Assembly: GCF_003265225.1 (NCBI RefSeq)
Contig: NZ_CP022013.1
Location: forward strand, 715,001-779,000
From: Mergibacter septicus
Lineage (GTDB): Bacteria > Pseudomonadota > Gammaproteobacteria > Enterobacterales > Pasteurellaceae
Reading direction: 5' to 3'
DNA: 64,000 bases
Both the position numbers and the translations under genes were made by a program. The notes below the pieces were generated by a model that saw only the letters and a program-made list of their open reading frames with translations, made no database searches and had not been told where the DNA came from. This document shows, piece by piece, positions 28,443-37,633 of this stretch; the stretch's first letter is position 1, and the number at the start of each line of letters is the position of its first letter.

Positions 28443-29663
28443 ATGAATCATTTACTTTCACTAGAACAAGCATTAACACAGCTTCTGACTACTCTCCCCG
28501 AGCCTAAGATTACTGAAATATTAAATTTAAACGATTGTTATCAACGTATTTGTGCTGAAGATATTTATTCTCCAATTAATGTTCCTTCTTTTGATAATTC
28601 GGCTATGGATGGATATGCTGTGCGGTTGGCAGATTTGCAACAAACAACGACTTTAACTGTTGCAGGTAAAGCTTTTGCTGGGCAACCTTTTACACAACAA
28701 TGGCCACCATTAACTGCGGTGAGAATTATGACTGGTGCAATGTTACCAGAAGGTGCGGATGCCGTAGTTATGCAAGAAAATGTTACGTTAAATTCTGATG
28801 GAAGTATTACATTTAACCAATTGCCAACAATAGGACAAAATATTCGTCGTATTGGCGAAAGTGTAAAAAAAGACGATGTTGTTTTAACCGCTGGCACGAA
28901 ATTAAATGCTGTTTCTCTCCCATTATTGGCATCACTTGGTATTGAAAAAATCAAGGTCTTCCCAAAAATCAAAGTTGCTATTTTATCTACAGGCGATGAA
29001 TTAGTGCCTGTTGGACAACCTCTAAAAATGGGACAAATCTATGATAGTAATCGTTTTTGTATCAAGCTAATGCTTGAAAATTTAAATTGTGAAATCTTAG
29101 ATTTTGGCATTTTACCTGATGATCAAGAAAAATTTGAAAATATCTTTACTCAAGCAGAGCAAGAAGCTGATGTTATTATTACCAGTGGTGGTGTATCTGT
29201 TGGAGAAGCTGATTTTACTAAGGGTGTTTTAGAAAAATTAGGTCAAATAAATTTCTGGAAATTAGCGATTAAACCGGGAAAACCTTTTGCCTTTGGGAAA
29301 TTGGATAATGCTTGGTTTTTCGGACTGCCCGGGAATCCTGTTTCTGCATTAGTTACTTTTTATCAGTTGGTTCAACCAGCACTACGAAAATTAAGTGGAC
29401 AGCGAGAAAGGAAAAAATCATTATTTTTAGCTAAAACAACAACGAAAATTAAAAAAACAGTTGGGCGTTTAGATTTTCAACGAGGATTTTATCAGTATAA
29501 CGTTAAGGGAGAATTGGAAGTTAAACCTGTTGGATTACAAAGTTCACATATGTTTAATTCTTTTGTTGAAAGTAATTGTTTTATTATCTTAGAACGAGAC
29601 CGTGGTGATGTTGAGATAGGTGAAACGGTTACAATTGAATTTTTCAATGAGTTATTAAATTAA
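28443..29663 (+). CDS. moeA: Molybdopterin molybdotransferase MoeA
   Basis: Inserts molybdate into adenylylated molybdopterin. The 406 residues contain the N-terminal NVPSFDNSAMDGYAVR motif, RIMTGAMLPEGADAVVMQE, and the MogA-like domain with ILSTGDELVPVGQPLKMGQIYDSN and TSGGVSVGEADFTK; the C-terminal domain IV begins after GLPGNPVSALVTF. AAAAGGG precedes the ATG. moeB follows by 9 bases, as in E. coli. Confidence 0.97.
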   Translation: MNHLLSLEQALTQLLTTLPEPKITEILNLNDCYQRICAEDIYSPINVPSFDNSAMDGYAVRLADLQQTTTLTVAGKAFAGQPFTQQWPPLTAVRIMTGAMLPEGADAVVMQENVTLNSDGSITFNQLPTIGQNIRRIGESVKKDDVVLTAGTKLNAVSLPLLASLGIEKIKVFPKIKVAILSTGDELVPVGQPLKMGQIYDSNRFCIKLMLENLNCEILDFGILPDDQEKFENIFTQAEQEADVIITSGGVSVGEADFTKGVLEKLGQINFWKLAIKPGKPFAFGKLDNAWFFGLPGNPVSALVTFYQLVQPALRKLSGQRERKKSLFLAKTTTKIKKTVGRLDFQRGFYQYNVKGELEVKPVGLQSSHMFNSFVESNCFIILERDRGDVEIGETVTIEFFNELLN

Positions 29664-29672
29664 AGGTGCAAA

Positions 29673-30395
29673 ATGACGACACTAAATGATCATGAAATAC
29701 TACGCTATAACCGACAAATTATTATGCGAGCTATTGATTTTGAAGGACAAGAACAATTAAAAAAGAGCAAAATATTAATTGTTGGCTTAGGCGGTTTAGG
29801 TTGTACTGCTGCACAATATTTAGCGGTTGCAGGAATTGGGCATCTAACATTACTCGATTTTGACCACGTTTCTCTTTCAAATTTACAACGTCAAGTGCTG
29901 CATAATGATAGCCGTTTAGATATGCCAAAAGTTGATTCGGCAAAACTTAGCTTAGAACAATTAAACCCGAATATCCAAATAAATGCTTTAAATGCTCTTT
30001 TAACTAAGGAGGAATTAAATACACTTGTTCAACAATTTGATCTTGTATTAGATTGTACAGATAATGTGGAAACTCGCAATAATTTAGATTCAGCTTGTGA
30101 ACAAGCTAAAATCCCACTGGTATCTGGTGCTGTTATCCGAATGGAAGGACAAATTTCTGTATTTACTTATCAAAAAGGTACACCAACCTACCGCTCTCTT
30201 AGCCGTTTATTTGGACAAAATGAATTAAGTTGTGTTGAAGCTGGTGTACTAGCACCAATGGTTGGTATCGTAGGTTCAATTCAAGCCTTGGAAGCGATCA
30301 AAGTTAGATTAAATATAGGAAAAAATTTATCAGGTCGTCTATTAATGATTGATGGTATGACTATGCAACTCAGAGAGTTAAAATTACCAGCTTAA
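29673..30395 (+). CDS. moeB: Molybdopterin-synthase adenylyltransferase MoeB, without its zinc site
   Basis: MoeB adenylates the C-terminal glycine of MoaD. The 240 residues show the ATP loop GLGGLG at 38-43, the DFDHVSLSNLQRQ segment, DCTDN near 128 and the conserved Cys187 in SCVEAGV. What is odd: E. coli MoeB binds structural zinc through Cys172, Cys175, Cys244 and Cys247. Here residues 172 and 175 are Thr and Ser (TPTYRS) and the protein stops at 240, so the tail with the last two cysteines is missing. All four ligands are therefore lost together, while the catalytic parts remain intact. Confidence 0.93.
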   Translation: MTTLNDHEILRYNRQIIMRAIDFEGQEQLKKSKILIVGLGGLGCTAAQYLAVAGIGHLTLLDFDHVSLSNLQRQVLHNDSRLDMPKVDSAKLSLEQLNPNIQINALNALLTKEELNTLVQQFDLVLDCTDNVETRNNLDSACEQAKIPLVSGAVIRMEGQISVFTYQKGTPTYRSLSRLFGQNELSCVEAGVLAPMVGIVGSIQALEAIKVRLNIGKNLSGRLLMIDGMTMQLRELKLPA

Positions 30396-30401
30396 ATTCA
30401 T

Positions 30402-30431
30402 AAAACAGGCTATCTTAGATAGCCTGTTTCT
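30402..30431. terminator. Bidirectional terminator between moeB and topA
   Basis: Inverted repeat aaacaggctatc/gatagcctgttt with T-rich flank, between convergent genes. Confidence 0.88.
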
Positions 30432-30440
30432 ATTATATTA

Positions 30441-33047
30441 TTATTTTTTTCTTTCCGTCCATTTACCATCAATATAATCTAAAATCCATTTTGTGGCTTT
30501 ACCATTTTTTTCAGAAGTAATATATTGACGTTTTTCTTTACGGCTAAAACGAATTATAGTTGGATTCCCTTCTGGATCTTGTATTGGTGCTTCAGTTAGA
30601 TAGCGTAATTTTTCAGGTAAACGTTGGCGATATTCAACTAATTCAGCGACTAATGGAGAACGAGATTCCCTCGATTTAGGGAAATTATGTGCAGAGAAAA
30701 ATACCCCACTCGCTCCATCTCTTAAAACAAAATAAGCATCAGATTTTTCACATTTTAATTCTGGAAATGGAATAGGATCTTCTTTCGGTGGTGCTACCTC
30801 ACCATTTTTTAATATTTTTCTTGTATTACTACATTGAGTACAACCCATATAATTGCCAAAACGCCCCTGTTTTAACTGCATATCTGCACCACATTTATCG
30901 CATTCAATAACAGGACCATCATAACCTTTAATCTTATACTGCCCTTTTTCAATTGAATATCCATCACAATTTGGATTATTCCCGCAAATATGTAATTTTC
31001 TTTCTGTATCAAGTAAATAGCTGTCCATTGCTGTACCACATTTTGGACAACGTTGGCGTTCCATTAATGCTTTCGTTTCTGAGCTATCATCTAAAATATT
31101 AATTAATTCAGCTTCAGGAATAAGATTCATTGTTGTTTTACACCGTTCTTTAACAGGTAATGAATAACCTGAACAGCCTAAGAAAACACCTGTTGCGGCA
31201 GTACGAATTGTCATTTTGCGACCACAATCAGGACAATCAATATCAGTTAATACAGGGGTATTAGGTTGCATACCACCCGAACTTTGATCTTTTTCAGCAG
31301 TTAATAATTTATTTGAAAAGTTTTTAAAAAATTGATTCAACTCATTTTTCCAGTCAGCTTTACCTTCAGCTATCTGATCTAAGCGATTTTCCATATTTGC
31401 GGTAAAATCATAATTCATCAAATCATCGAAAGAATCATTTAATCGATCGGTGACAATTTCTCCCATTTTTTCAGCATAAAAACGGCGATTTTCACTCCGA
31501 ACATATCCTCGTTCCTGAATGGTTGAAATAATACTTGCATAAGTTGATGGACGGCCAATTCCTCTTTTTTCTAATTCTTTTACCAAAGATGCTTCGGTAA
31601 AACGTGCTGGTGGTTTTGTAAAATGTTGCGTTGGTAAAATTTCTTTCAGTGATAAAAGCTCTTGTTTTGCTACCACTGGTAAGATTTGATCTTCGTTTGC
31701 TTTGCCTAAAGGCGATAAAATTTTTGTCCAACCATCAAAACGTAATACACGACCTTTAACTTTTAAACTATACTCCCCTGCCTGTATGGTTAATGTGGTA
31801 GAATCATATTGGGCTGGTGGCATCTGGCAAGCAAGGAATTGTCGCCAAATGAGATCATAGAGCTTTACTGCATCTTTATCCATTCCCTGTAATTCATCTG
31901 CTTTCAAATTTACATCCGACGGTCTAATTGCTTCGTGAGCTTCTTGTGCATTACCTTTGCTGGAATAAAAATTTGGTTTAGCAGGCAAATATTCCTCACC
32001 TAAATGAGATAAAAGATAATCCCTCGCCATATTTAAAGCATCTTGACTCAAATTGGTCGAATCGGTACGCATATAAGTAATATAACCAGCCTCATATAGA
32101 CGCTGAGCTAACATCATTGTTTTCTGTACACCAAAACCAAGACGGGTACTAGCGGTTTGCTGTAAAGTTGATGTTGTAAAAGGAGGTTTCGCTTTTGAAG
32201 TTGTTGGTTTAGTCTCTATTTCAGTTACAACGTAACTACTATTTTTTAATATATTGACTGCTAATTTAGCCTCCTCTTCACATTTAGGTAAGAAAGCTTT
32301 ATTTTGATAATGGGTTACATCTAAATGCAGTATTTCACCAGAATCTGTTTGAGTATCAACTTTTACTTCCCAATATTCTTCTGGACGAAAAGATTTAATT
32401 TCACGTTCTCTTTCAACCAATAATTTAACTGCAACAGATTGAACACGCCCAGCCGATAAACCTCTAGCTACCTTTTTCCATAACAAAGGGGAAACCATAA
32501 AACCAACAATACGATCTAAAAATCGTCTTGTTTGTTGAGCATTCACTTTATCTAAATTTAATTGTTCAGGTCGTTCAAAAGCTTGAGTTATTGCATTTTT
32601 GGTAATTTCATTGAAGACAACCCGACTAAAACGTTGAGTATCACCACCAATTACCTCTTGTAAATGCCAAGCGATAGCTTCCCCTTCTCTATCCAAATCG
32701 GTTGCCAGATAGATATGATCAACTTTTTTTGCTAAAGATTGTAATTCGGCAACAACCTTTTCTTTATCTGGTAAAATCTGATAATTGGCTTGCCAATCGT
32801 GATAAGGATCAATTCCCATTCGTTTAACTAGTGCTGTTTGCTCTTTCTGTTTTTTTACTTTTTCTTTTTCTGCACTACTAAGCCCTTTAGTTGAAATAGG
32901 TTTAGCTTTTTCACCAGCCGCTGAACCAGCTTTAGGTAAATCACGGATATGCCCTACACTAGATTTAACAATATAATTATTTCCCAAATATTTATTGATC
33001 GTTTTTGCTTTTGCTGGTGATTCTACAATAACCAATGATTTACTCAT
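30441..33047 (-). CDS. topA: DNA topoisomerase I
   Basis: Type IA topoisomerase that removes excess negative supercoils. The 868 residues comprise the Toprim domain ([32 protein letters not shown]), the catalytic core with the active tyrosine in [13 protein letters not shown], and C-terminal zinc ribbons beginning [16 protein letters not shown] and CDKCGADM, followed by zinc-less ribbon-like repeats to the basic end. Length equals that of other gammaproteobacterial TopA. The terminator after its stop is shared with moeB. Confidence 0.98.
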   Translation of the reverse strand: MSKSLVIVESPAKAKTINKYLGNNYIVKSSVGHIRDLPKAGSAAGEKAKPISTKGLSSAEKEKVKKQKEQTALVKRMGIDPYHDWQANYQILPDKEKVVAELQSLAKKVDHIYLATDLDREGEAIAWHLQEVIGGDTQRFSRVVFNEITKNAITQAFERPEQLNLDKVNAQQTRRFLDRIVGFMVSPLLWKKVARGLSAGRVQSVAVKLLVEREREIKSFRPEEYWEVKVDTQTDSGEILHLDVTHYQNKAFLPKCEEEAKLAVNILKNSSYVVTEIETKPTTSKAKPPFTTSTLQQTASTRLGFGVQKTMMLAQRLYEAGYITYMRTDSTNLSQDALNMARDYLLSHLGEEYLPAKPNFYSSKGNAQEAHEAIRPSDVNLKADELQGMDKDAVKLYDLIWRQFLACQMPPAQYDSTTLTIQAGEYSLKVKGRVLRFDGWTKILSPLGKANEDQILPVVAKQELLSLKEILPTQHFTKPPARFTEASLVKELEKRGIGRPSTYASIISTIQERGYVRSENRRFYAEKMGEIVTDRLNDSFDDLMNYDFTANMENRLDQIAEGKADWKNELNQFFKNFSNKLLTAEKDQSSGGMQPNTPVLTDIDCPDCGRKMTIRTAATGVFLGCSGYSLPVKERCKTTMNLIPEAELINILDDSSETKALMERQRCPKCGTAMDSYLLDTERKLHICGNNPNCDGYSIEKGQYKIKGYDGPVIECDKCGADMQLKQGRFGNYMGCTQCSNTRKILKNGEVAPPKEDPIPFPELKCEKSDAYFVLRDGASGVFFSAHNFPKSRESRSPLVAELVEYRQRLPEKLRYLTEAPIQDPEGNPTIIRFSRKEKRQYITSEKNGKATKWILDYIDGKWTERKK

Positions 33048-33278
33048 ATTTAACCTGATTATATTTTGATTGTAATTTTAATGAATAAAATATATGACTG
33101 ATAAAAAGAAAAGAAGTTACATTTAAAGGTTGTAACTTGAATAAAATTCACTCTAAGAATAACTTAGTACCCTATCATATTTTAATTTATATGATTTTTT
33201 TTATTAAAAAGCAATACATCAGTTTTTATTTCATACTATAATTTATACAACATTTAAGATCTGTTTTGGAAATAAACA

Positions 33279-33713
33279 ATGCAATTGCAATTTTGGCAAA
33301 CAAAACCTTTAACCGCAATGAATGAACAAGAGTGGGAAGCACTTTGTGATGGTTGTGGAAAATGTTGTTTTCGTAAATTTATTAGTGGGCATGGGAGAAA
33401 AGAAAAATTATACTATACACGTATAGCCTGTAACCAATTAAATTTAAATACAGGCAAATGTCTTAACTATCAAAATCGTTTCCAACTTGAAGCTGATTGT
33501 ACAAAATTAACTAAAGAAAATTTAACAGAATTTCATTGGTTGCCTTCAACTTGTGCTTATCGCCTATTAAGTGAAGGAAAACCATTACCCGATTGGCACC
33601 CTCTTGTAAGTGGTGATCCAAATTCAGTTGCTAAACATAAACATCTTATTCAAAATGGGATTCACGAAAAAGATGTTATTGATTGGTTTGATTTCATTAT
33701 TGAACGTGTCTAA
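33279..33713 (+). CDS. ycgN: YcgN family (UPF0260) cysteine-cluster protein
   Basis: A cytoplasmic protein of unknown function in the zinc- or iron-chelating CxxCxxxCC family. The 144 residues have the signature CDGCGKCCFRKF near 23-34, then two further conserved cysteines (ACNQLNLNTGKCLNY; DCTKL) and the LPSTCAYRLLSEGKPLPDWHPLVSGD block typical of UPF0260. Length fits the family (about 150). It is monocistronic, ending at a bidirectional terminator. Confidence 0.9.
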   Translation: MQLQFWQTKPLTAMNEQEWEALCDGCGKCCFRKFISGHGRKEKLYYTRIACNQLNLNTGKCLNYQNRFQLEADCTKLTKENLTEFHWLPSTCAYRLLSEGKPLPDWHPLVSGDPNSVAKHKHLIQNGIHEKDVIDWFDFIIERV

Positions 33714-33760
33714 TTCACTTTTCTATTGTTTAAACACTGAAAAATAGTCATGATAAATAT

Positions 33761-33798
33761 AAAAAAATCTGAAAATACATAATCTTTCAGATTTTTTT
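33761..33798. terminator. Bidirectional terminator between ycgN and yciU
   Basis: A-run, inverted repeat aatctgaaa/tttcagatt and T-run between convergent genes; it can serve both strands. Confidence 0.88.
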
Positions 33799-33817
33799 AA
33801 CAGAGTTTAAATAGCCA

Positions 33818-34141
33818 TTAATTTTTCCAAATAACGTGATATTCTGGATTTTCTCGATCGTGAGAAATTAAAAATTTAGCAAAAATATCATCCATTTGAT
33901 CTTGCTGATTTACTAAGCCAATCCAAACTTCAGCAAAAGCTTCTGGATCAATTAATACTCCAATTTCAGCGTCCCAATCCTCTGCTGTTTCAACCATTTC
34001 AACAGCACCACGTTGTTCAAACTGTAAGTTAAAAAGCAAAATATCCGCAGGATCAAGTTGTTCTGGTGCCATTTCAAGAAAAATATCATAGGCAATATCT
34101 ATTGCTGTATCAGGATCTAATTTATTCATTCCATCTTTCAT
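33818..34141 (-). CDS. yciU: YciU/HI1450-type acidic dsDNA-mimic protein (UPF0263)
   Basis: The 107-residue product is strongly acidic and resembles H. influenzae HI1450, whose structure led to its description as a double-stranded DNA mimic that can bind HU. Family segments are [37 protein letters not shown] (given as key spans: [27 protein letters not shown]) and [10 protein letters not shown] at the end. Function in the cell is unproven. Read leftward from the cvpA intergenic region. Confidence 0.88.
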   Translation of the reverse strand: MKDGMNKLDPDTAIDIAYDIFLEMAPEQLDPADILLFNLQFEQRGAVEMVETAEDWDAEIGVLIDPEAFAEVWIGLVNQQDQMDDIFAKFLISHDRENPEYHVIWKN

Positions 34142-34308
34142 TTTGAGATACCTTTAAATTATTTAAGTTAGATAGTGTACTACATTTTGCTTAAAAGCTA
34201 GATCGACTTCTGTAATATATGCTGAAAATTCAAACTATCCCTTTATATTTGTAAGTTTTTATAAAAAATTTGAATTTAACTGAACTTTTTCACTGATTAC
34301 TACTCTAA

Positions 34309-34392
34309 TATAATGCTAATGTTTTGTAATAAAGATTCCTTTTTAGAGCTATACTTACTCAAATCTTTCGCCCGAGTTATCGGGCTTTTTTT
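34309..34392 (+). ncRNA. Possible short transcript or leader with its own terminator, upstream of cvpA
   Basis: A TATAAT at 34309-34314 (with only a weak -35) is followed by about 70 bases and then a perfect intrinsic terminator: gcccga/tcgggc with a 4-base loop at 34370-34385 and a T run to about 34392. No plus-strand gene precedes it in this intergenic region, since its left neighbour yciU is read away from it. It could be a small RNA or an attenuated leader of cvpA-ubiX. Confidence 0.4.
34370..34392 (+). terminator. Intrinsic terminator inside the yciU-cvpA intergenic region
   Basis: gcccga (34370-34375), loop gtta, tcgggc (34380-34385), then seven T. It stands 119 bases before the cvpA ATG and does not follow any plus-strand coding sequence. 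Confidence 0.85.
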
Positions 34393-34511
34393 ATTCAAGT
34401 TTTCATCATCTCAATCAGCTAAACTTTTTCTCTGCATAAATAGGTGGTATAGTGGCGACGAAAATGACCGACCTATTAAATACACACAACTTACATCATC
34501 GAGAGTTATAT

Positions 34512-35015
34512 ATGATTGATTACATTATTATCGGTATCGTTCTTTTTTCAATATTCATTAGTCTTTTTCGTGGCTTTGTGCGTGAAGTATTGTCATTAGC
34601 AACCTGGATTGTTGCTTTCTTAGTATCATCAAATTTCTATCCAAATATCGCTGATTACCTTACCGAGGTAAAATCTGACTATGTACGTAATGGAACAGCG
34701 ATTGCACTACTATTTATTGCAACATTAATTGCAGGGGTAATTGTTAATTTTACTGTTTCAAAATTAGTTGATACAACAGGATTAACAGGAACAGATCGTG
34801 TTTTAGGTGCTTGTTTTGGTTTATTACGTGGTATTTTAGTTGTCGCCGCTCTTTTATTTTTCCTTGATACCTTTACCGATTTTAGTCAAACAGACTGGTG
34901 GAAAGAGTCCAAACTTATTCCTCATTTTGGCTTTGTTATCGATTGGTTTTTTCAACAATTACAACAACATTCAGACTTTATCCAAAATAAATTTAATTTA
35001 GATCTTAATCAATAA
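34512..35015 (+). CDS. cvpA: Colicin V production protein homologue CvpA
   Basis: A small inner-membrane protein of the CvpA family, linked in enterobacteria to colicin V export and envelope stress tolerance. I chose ATG 34512 (MIDYIIIGIVLFS), which gives 167 residues and the family N-terminus; an in-frame start at 34452 would add a non-homologous leader. GAGAG lies at a fitting distance. Four hydrophobic segments and the GLTGTDRVLGACFGLLRGILV motif are present. In E. coli purF follows cvpA; here ubiX follows directly. Confidence 0.93.
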   Translation: MIDYIIIGIVLFSIFISLFRGFVREVLSLATWIVAFLVSSNFYPNIADYLTEVKSDYVRNGTAIALLFIATLIAGVIVNFTVSKLVDTTGLTGTDRVLGACFGLLRGILVVAALLFFLDTFTDFSQTDWWKESKLIPHFGFVIDWFFQQLQQHSDFIQNKFNLDLNQ

Positions 35016-35026
35016 TCAGCTTAACC

Positions 35027-35617
35027 ATGAAAAAACAACGATTAATTATTGGTATCAGTGGTGCATCAGGTGCAATTTATCCTATTCGTTTATTAGAAAT
35101 ATTAAAAAATACTGAAATTGAAACCCATCTCATCATCAGCGATTCTGCTCGTTTGACGATTAACACAGAAACTGAATATACATTTCAGCAGATTAAAGCA
35201 TTAGCCGATGTTGTTTATGATAATCGCAATCTTGCTGCAGCAATTTCTTCTGGTTCATTTCAAACTATGGGTATGATAATCCTACCTTGCTCGATCAAAA
35301 CATTATCAGCCATTACTCATAGCTATACAGATGATTTAATTAGTCGAGCGGCTGATGTCTGCTTAAAAGAAGGAAAGCCTTTAATTTTATGCTTAAGAGA
35401 AACACCCTTGCATCTTGGACATTTACGTTTAATGACCCAAGCCGCCGAAATTGGTGCCAAAATAGCACCATTAATGCCCGCTTTTTATCATCGGCCACAA
35501 ACAGTTGATGATTTAATTAATCAAAGTATTAATCGATTATGTGATCAACTGAATATTTATTTAGCACAGGATTTGTTCCAACGTTGGGGAGAACCCCCTC
35601 TCTTTGATAAACACTAA
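35027..35617 (+). CDS. ubiX: Flavin prenyltransferase UbiX
   Basis: Makes prenylated FMN, the cofactor of UbiD decarboxylase in ubiquinone synthesis. The 196 residues contain the N-terminal GISGASGAIYPIRLLE motif, the CSIKTLSAITHSYTDDLISRAADVCLKE block and the RETPLHLGHLRLMTQAAEIGA segment with the PAFYHRP end. It is 11 bases from cvpA and co-transcribed with it. Confidence 0.96.
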   Translation: MKKQRLIIGISGASGAIYPIRLLEILKNTEIETHLIISDSARLTINTETEYTFQQIKALADVVYDNRNLAAAISSGSFQTMGMIILPCSIKTLSAITHSYTDDLISRAADVCLKEGKPLILCLRETPLHLGHLRLMTQAAEIGAKIAPLMPAFYHRPQTVDDLINQSINRLCDQLNIYLAQDLFQRWGEPPLFDKH

Positions 35618-36052
35618 TTAGATCTCTTGCCAAAATGATTTGTCTAAACGTACCGAAGCTTTCGCCAGAATTTCAGCTAAGTCTTGATAATTAGGAAGCG
35701 ATGATGCAGGAGGTAATGTTTCTTTTTCTGCTAAACGTTGGCGAATGTGATGAAACCACGTTGCGGTGGTTAAAGGTAAAGGTGTAACGGCTCGTTTACC
35801 CAACCACCAATAACCTTGTAGTGGTAAAAGTAATAAAATAATAATTGTTATACTTGTTGCCGCCCAAGAAAGATATTGATAACCAGAAATAAAATATTGC
35901 CAACCTAAAGTGAGTAATATCATAGGCAGAATTAAGTTTTGGGCAAATTTTGTCATTTTAATAATTCTATTTTCAGGAAAAATCATACTTAATCTAGGTT
36001 CAAGAACCCAAGTTTTTAAATATTTTCGACCATTTTTTAACGTAAGCAGCAT
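35618..36052 (-). CDS. yfbV: YfbV (UPF0208) membrane protein
   Basis: An inner-membrane protein of 144 residues with two transmembrane helices (about 38-58 and 62-84) between charged ends. In E. coli YfbV helps insulate the Ter macrodomain and its gene is divergent from ackA, exactly as here. Family blocks include WVLEPRLSMIFPENRII, LPLQGYWWLGKRA and LPPASSLPNYQDLAEILAKA. Its stop abuts that of ubiX (convergent, no spacer), leaving no room for a terminator. Confidence 0.93.
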   Translation of the reverse strand: MLLTLKNGRKYLKTWVLEPRLSMIFPENRIIKMTKFAQNLILPMILLTLGWQYFISGYQYLSWAATSITIIILLLLPLQGYWWLGKRAVTPLPLTTATWFHHIRQRLAEKETLPPASSLPNYQDLAEILAKASVRLDKSFWQEI

Positions 36053-36355
36053 AAAACCTCTTATATTTTGAAATAAAACTTTATTTTCGTATCGAATTCT
36101 GTATTTTTTACGCTATTTCCCAATCAATATGCTATCATAGTTAGGATATTTCTATCACTCAATAGAGAAAAATGCTTATTCTTTGCAATTAATGACAAAA
36201 AAATTTATTAAATTTTTTTAAATTTTAAACTTTTTTATTTTTCTTGATTGCAACAATTTATTTTCAGTAGTTAAACGTGTATCCTATCACGCAACATTTT
36301 TCTATCAGCTTATCATTTAAGCAAATGTTATTTATTACAACTCAAGGTGAACTTT
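36053..36355. other. Divergent yfbV-ackA intergenic region
   Basis: About 300 AT-rich bases that must hold the promoters of both genes. A weak FNR-like half site (TTGAT followed by a poor second half, 36244-36257) and an imperfect CRP-like element near 36275 were seen but are not convincing. No small gene or RNA structure found. Confidence 0.5.
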
Positions 36356-37564
36356 ATGACACAAAAATTAGTGCTTATTCTTAACTGCGGTAGCTCGTCT
36401 TTAAAATTTGCAATTTTAGATCCTAAAACGGGTGAAGAAAAATTGTCAGGTTTAGCTGAAGCATTTCATTTAGATGATGCTAGAATTAAATGGAAATTAA
36501 ATGGTGAAAAAGGCACTTCTGCCTTAGGCGCTAAAGCAGCACACAGTGAAGCATTGAATTTTATCATCAACCAAATCTTCCCATTAGATCCAAGTTTGAA
36601 AGAAAACGTAGTTGCAATTGGACATCGTATTGTACATGGGGGTGAAAAATTTACGTCATCAGTGGTCATTAATGATGAAGTGATTCAAAGTATTAAAGAG
36701 GCAATTCAATTTGCACCATTACACAACCCAGCCCACTTAATTGGTATTGAAGAAGCATTCAAAATGTTCCCAGAATTAAAAGAAAAGAATGTTGCTGTAT
36801 TTGATACCGCTTTCCACCAAACTATGCCGGAAGAAGCCTTTTTATATGCTCTGCCATATTCATTATATAAAGAACACGGTGTCCGCCGTTATGGTGCTCA
36901 TGGTACTAGCCATTTATTTGTTGCACGTGAAGCTGCAAAAATTTTAAATAAAGCTGAAGATCAAGTAAATTTAATCACCTGCCATTTAGGTAACGGTGCT
37001 TCTGTCACTGCAATTCGTAACGGAAAATCGGTTGATACTTCAATGGGATTAACACCACTTGAAGGTTTAGTCATGGGAACACGTTGTGGTGATATAGATC
37101 CTGCTATTATGTTCTATATGCACAATAATTTAGGTATGGATGTGGCAGAAATTGAAAAAACATTAACGAAACAATCAGGGTTATTAGGATTAACAGAAAT
37201 CACCAGTGATTGCCGTTATGCTGAAGATAACTATGATACTGAAATTCCTGCAAAACGTGCATTAGATGTTTTTTGCTACCGTTTAGCAAAATATATCGGT
37301 GCTTATATGGCAGCTGTTGGTGAAAAAATTGATGCAATTATCTTTACTGGTGGTATCGGTGAAAATTCAGGGCATGTACGTGAATTAACATTAAGACATT
37401 TAAAAGCATTTGGTTATGAAATTGATGAACAACGTAATTTAGCCGCTCGTTTTGGTAAAGATGGCATAATTACAACAGATAATTCACCATTAGCAATTGT
37501 TATTCCTACTAACGAAGAATTAGTTATCGCACAAGATACTGCTAACTTGTGTATTGATGCTTAA
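36356..37564 (+). CDS. ackA: Acetate kinase
   Basis: Transfers phosphate between acetyl phosphate and ADP, making ATP in overflow or anaerobic metabolism. ATG 36356 is chosen because AAGGTGA sits just before it; the upstream GTG at 36347 is part of that SD. The 402 residues show [11 protein letters not shown] at the start, the [11 protein letters not shown] segment, [14 protein letters not shown], the METxxG-like [14 protein letters not shown] and a C-terminal TNEE. pta follows after a hairpin, as in most proteobacteria. Confidence 0.98.
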   Translation: MTQKLVLILNCGSSSLKFAILDPKTGEEKLSGLAEAFHLDDARIKWKLNGEKGTSALGAKAAHSEALNFIINQIFPLDPSLKENVVAIGHRIVHGGEKFTSSVVINDEVIQSIKEAIQFAPLHNPAHLIGIEEAFKMFPELKEKNVAVFDTAFHQTMPEEAFLYALPYSLYKEHGVRRYGAHGTSHLFVAREAAKILNKAEDQVNLITCHLGNGASVTAIRNGKSVDTSMGLTPLEGLVMGTRCGDIDPAIMFYMHNNLGMDVAEIEKTLTKQSGLLGLTEITSDCRYAEDNYDTEIPAKRALDVFCYRLAKYIGAYMAAVGEKIDAIIFTGGIGENSGHVRELTLRHLKAFGYEIDEQRNLAARFGKDGIITTDNSPLAIVIPTNEELVIAQDTANLCIDA

Positions 37565-37578
37565 TCATTATCTCCGTA

Positions 37579-37606
37579 CTGCCGACATTTGTCGGCAGTT
37601 TATTTT
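37579..37606 (+). terminator. Terminator-like hairpin between ackA and pta
   Basis: Inverted repeat ctgccgac/gtcggcag with a 4-base loop (37579-37598) followed by tttattttt. It lies in the 69-base gap of what is usually one operon, so it may reduce but not abolish read-through to pta. Confidence 0.8.
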
Positions 37607-37633
37607 TGCTTAAAAAATATCAAAAGGTTAAAT

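Noticed and set aside
36244-36257. FNR box before ackA (TTGATTGCAACAAT)
   Set aside because: Only the first half-site is good; the second matches 3 of 5 bases.
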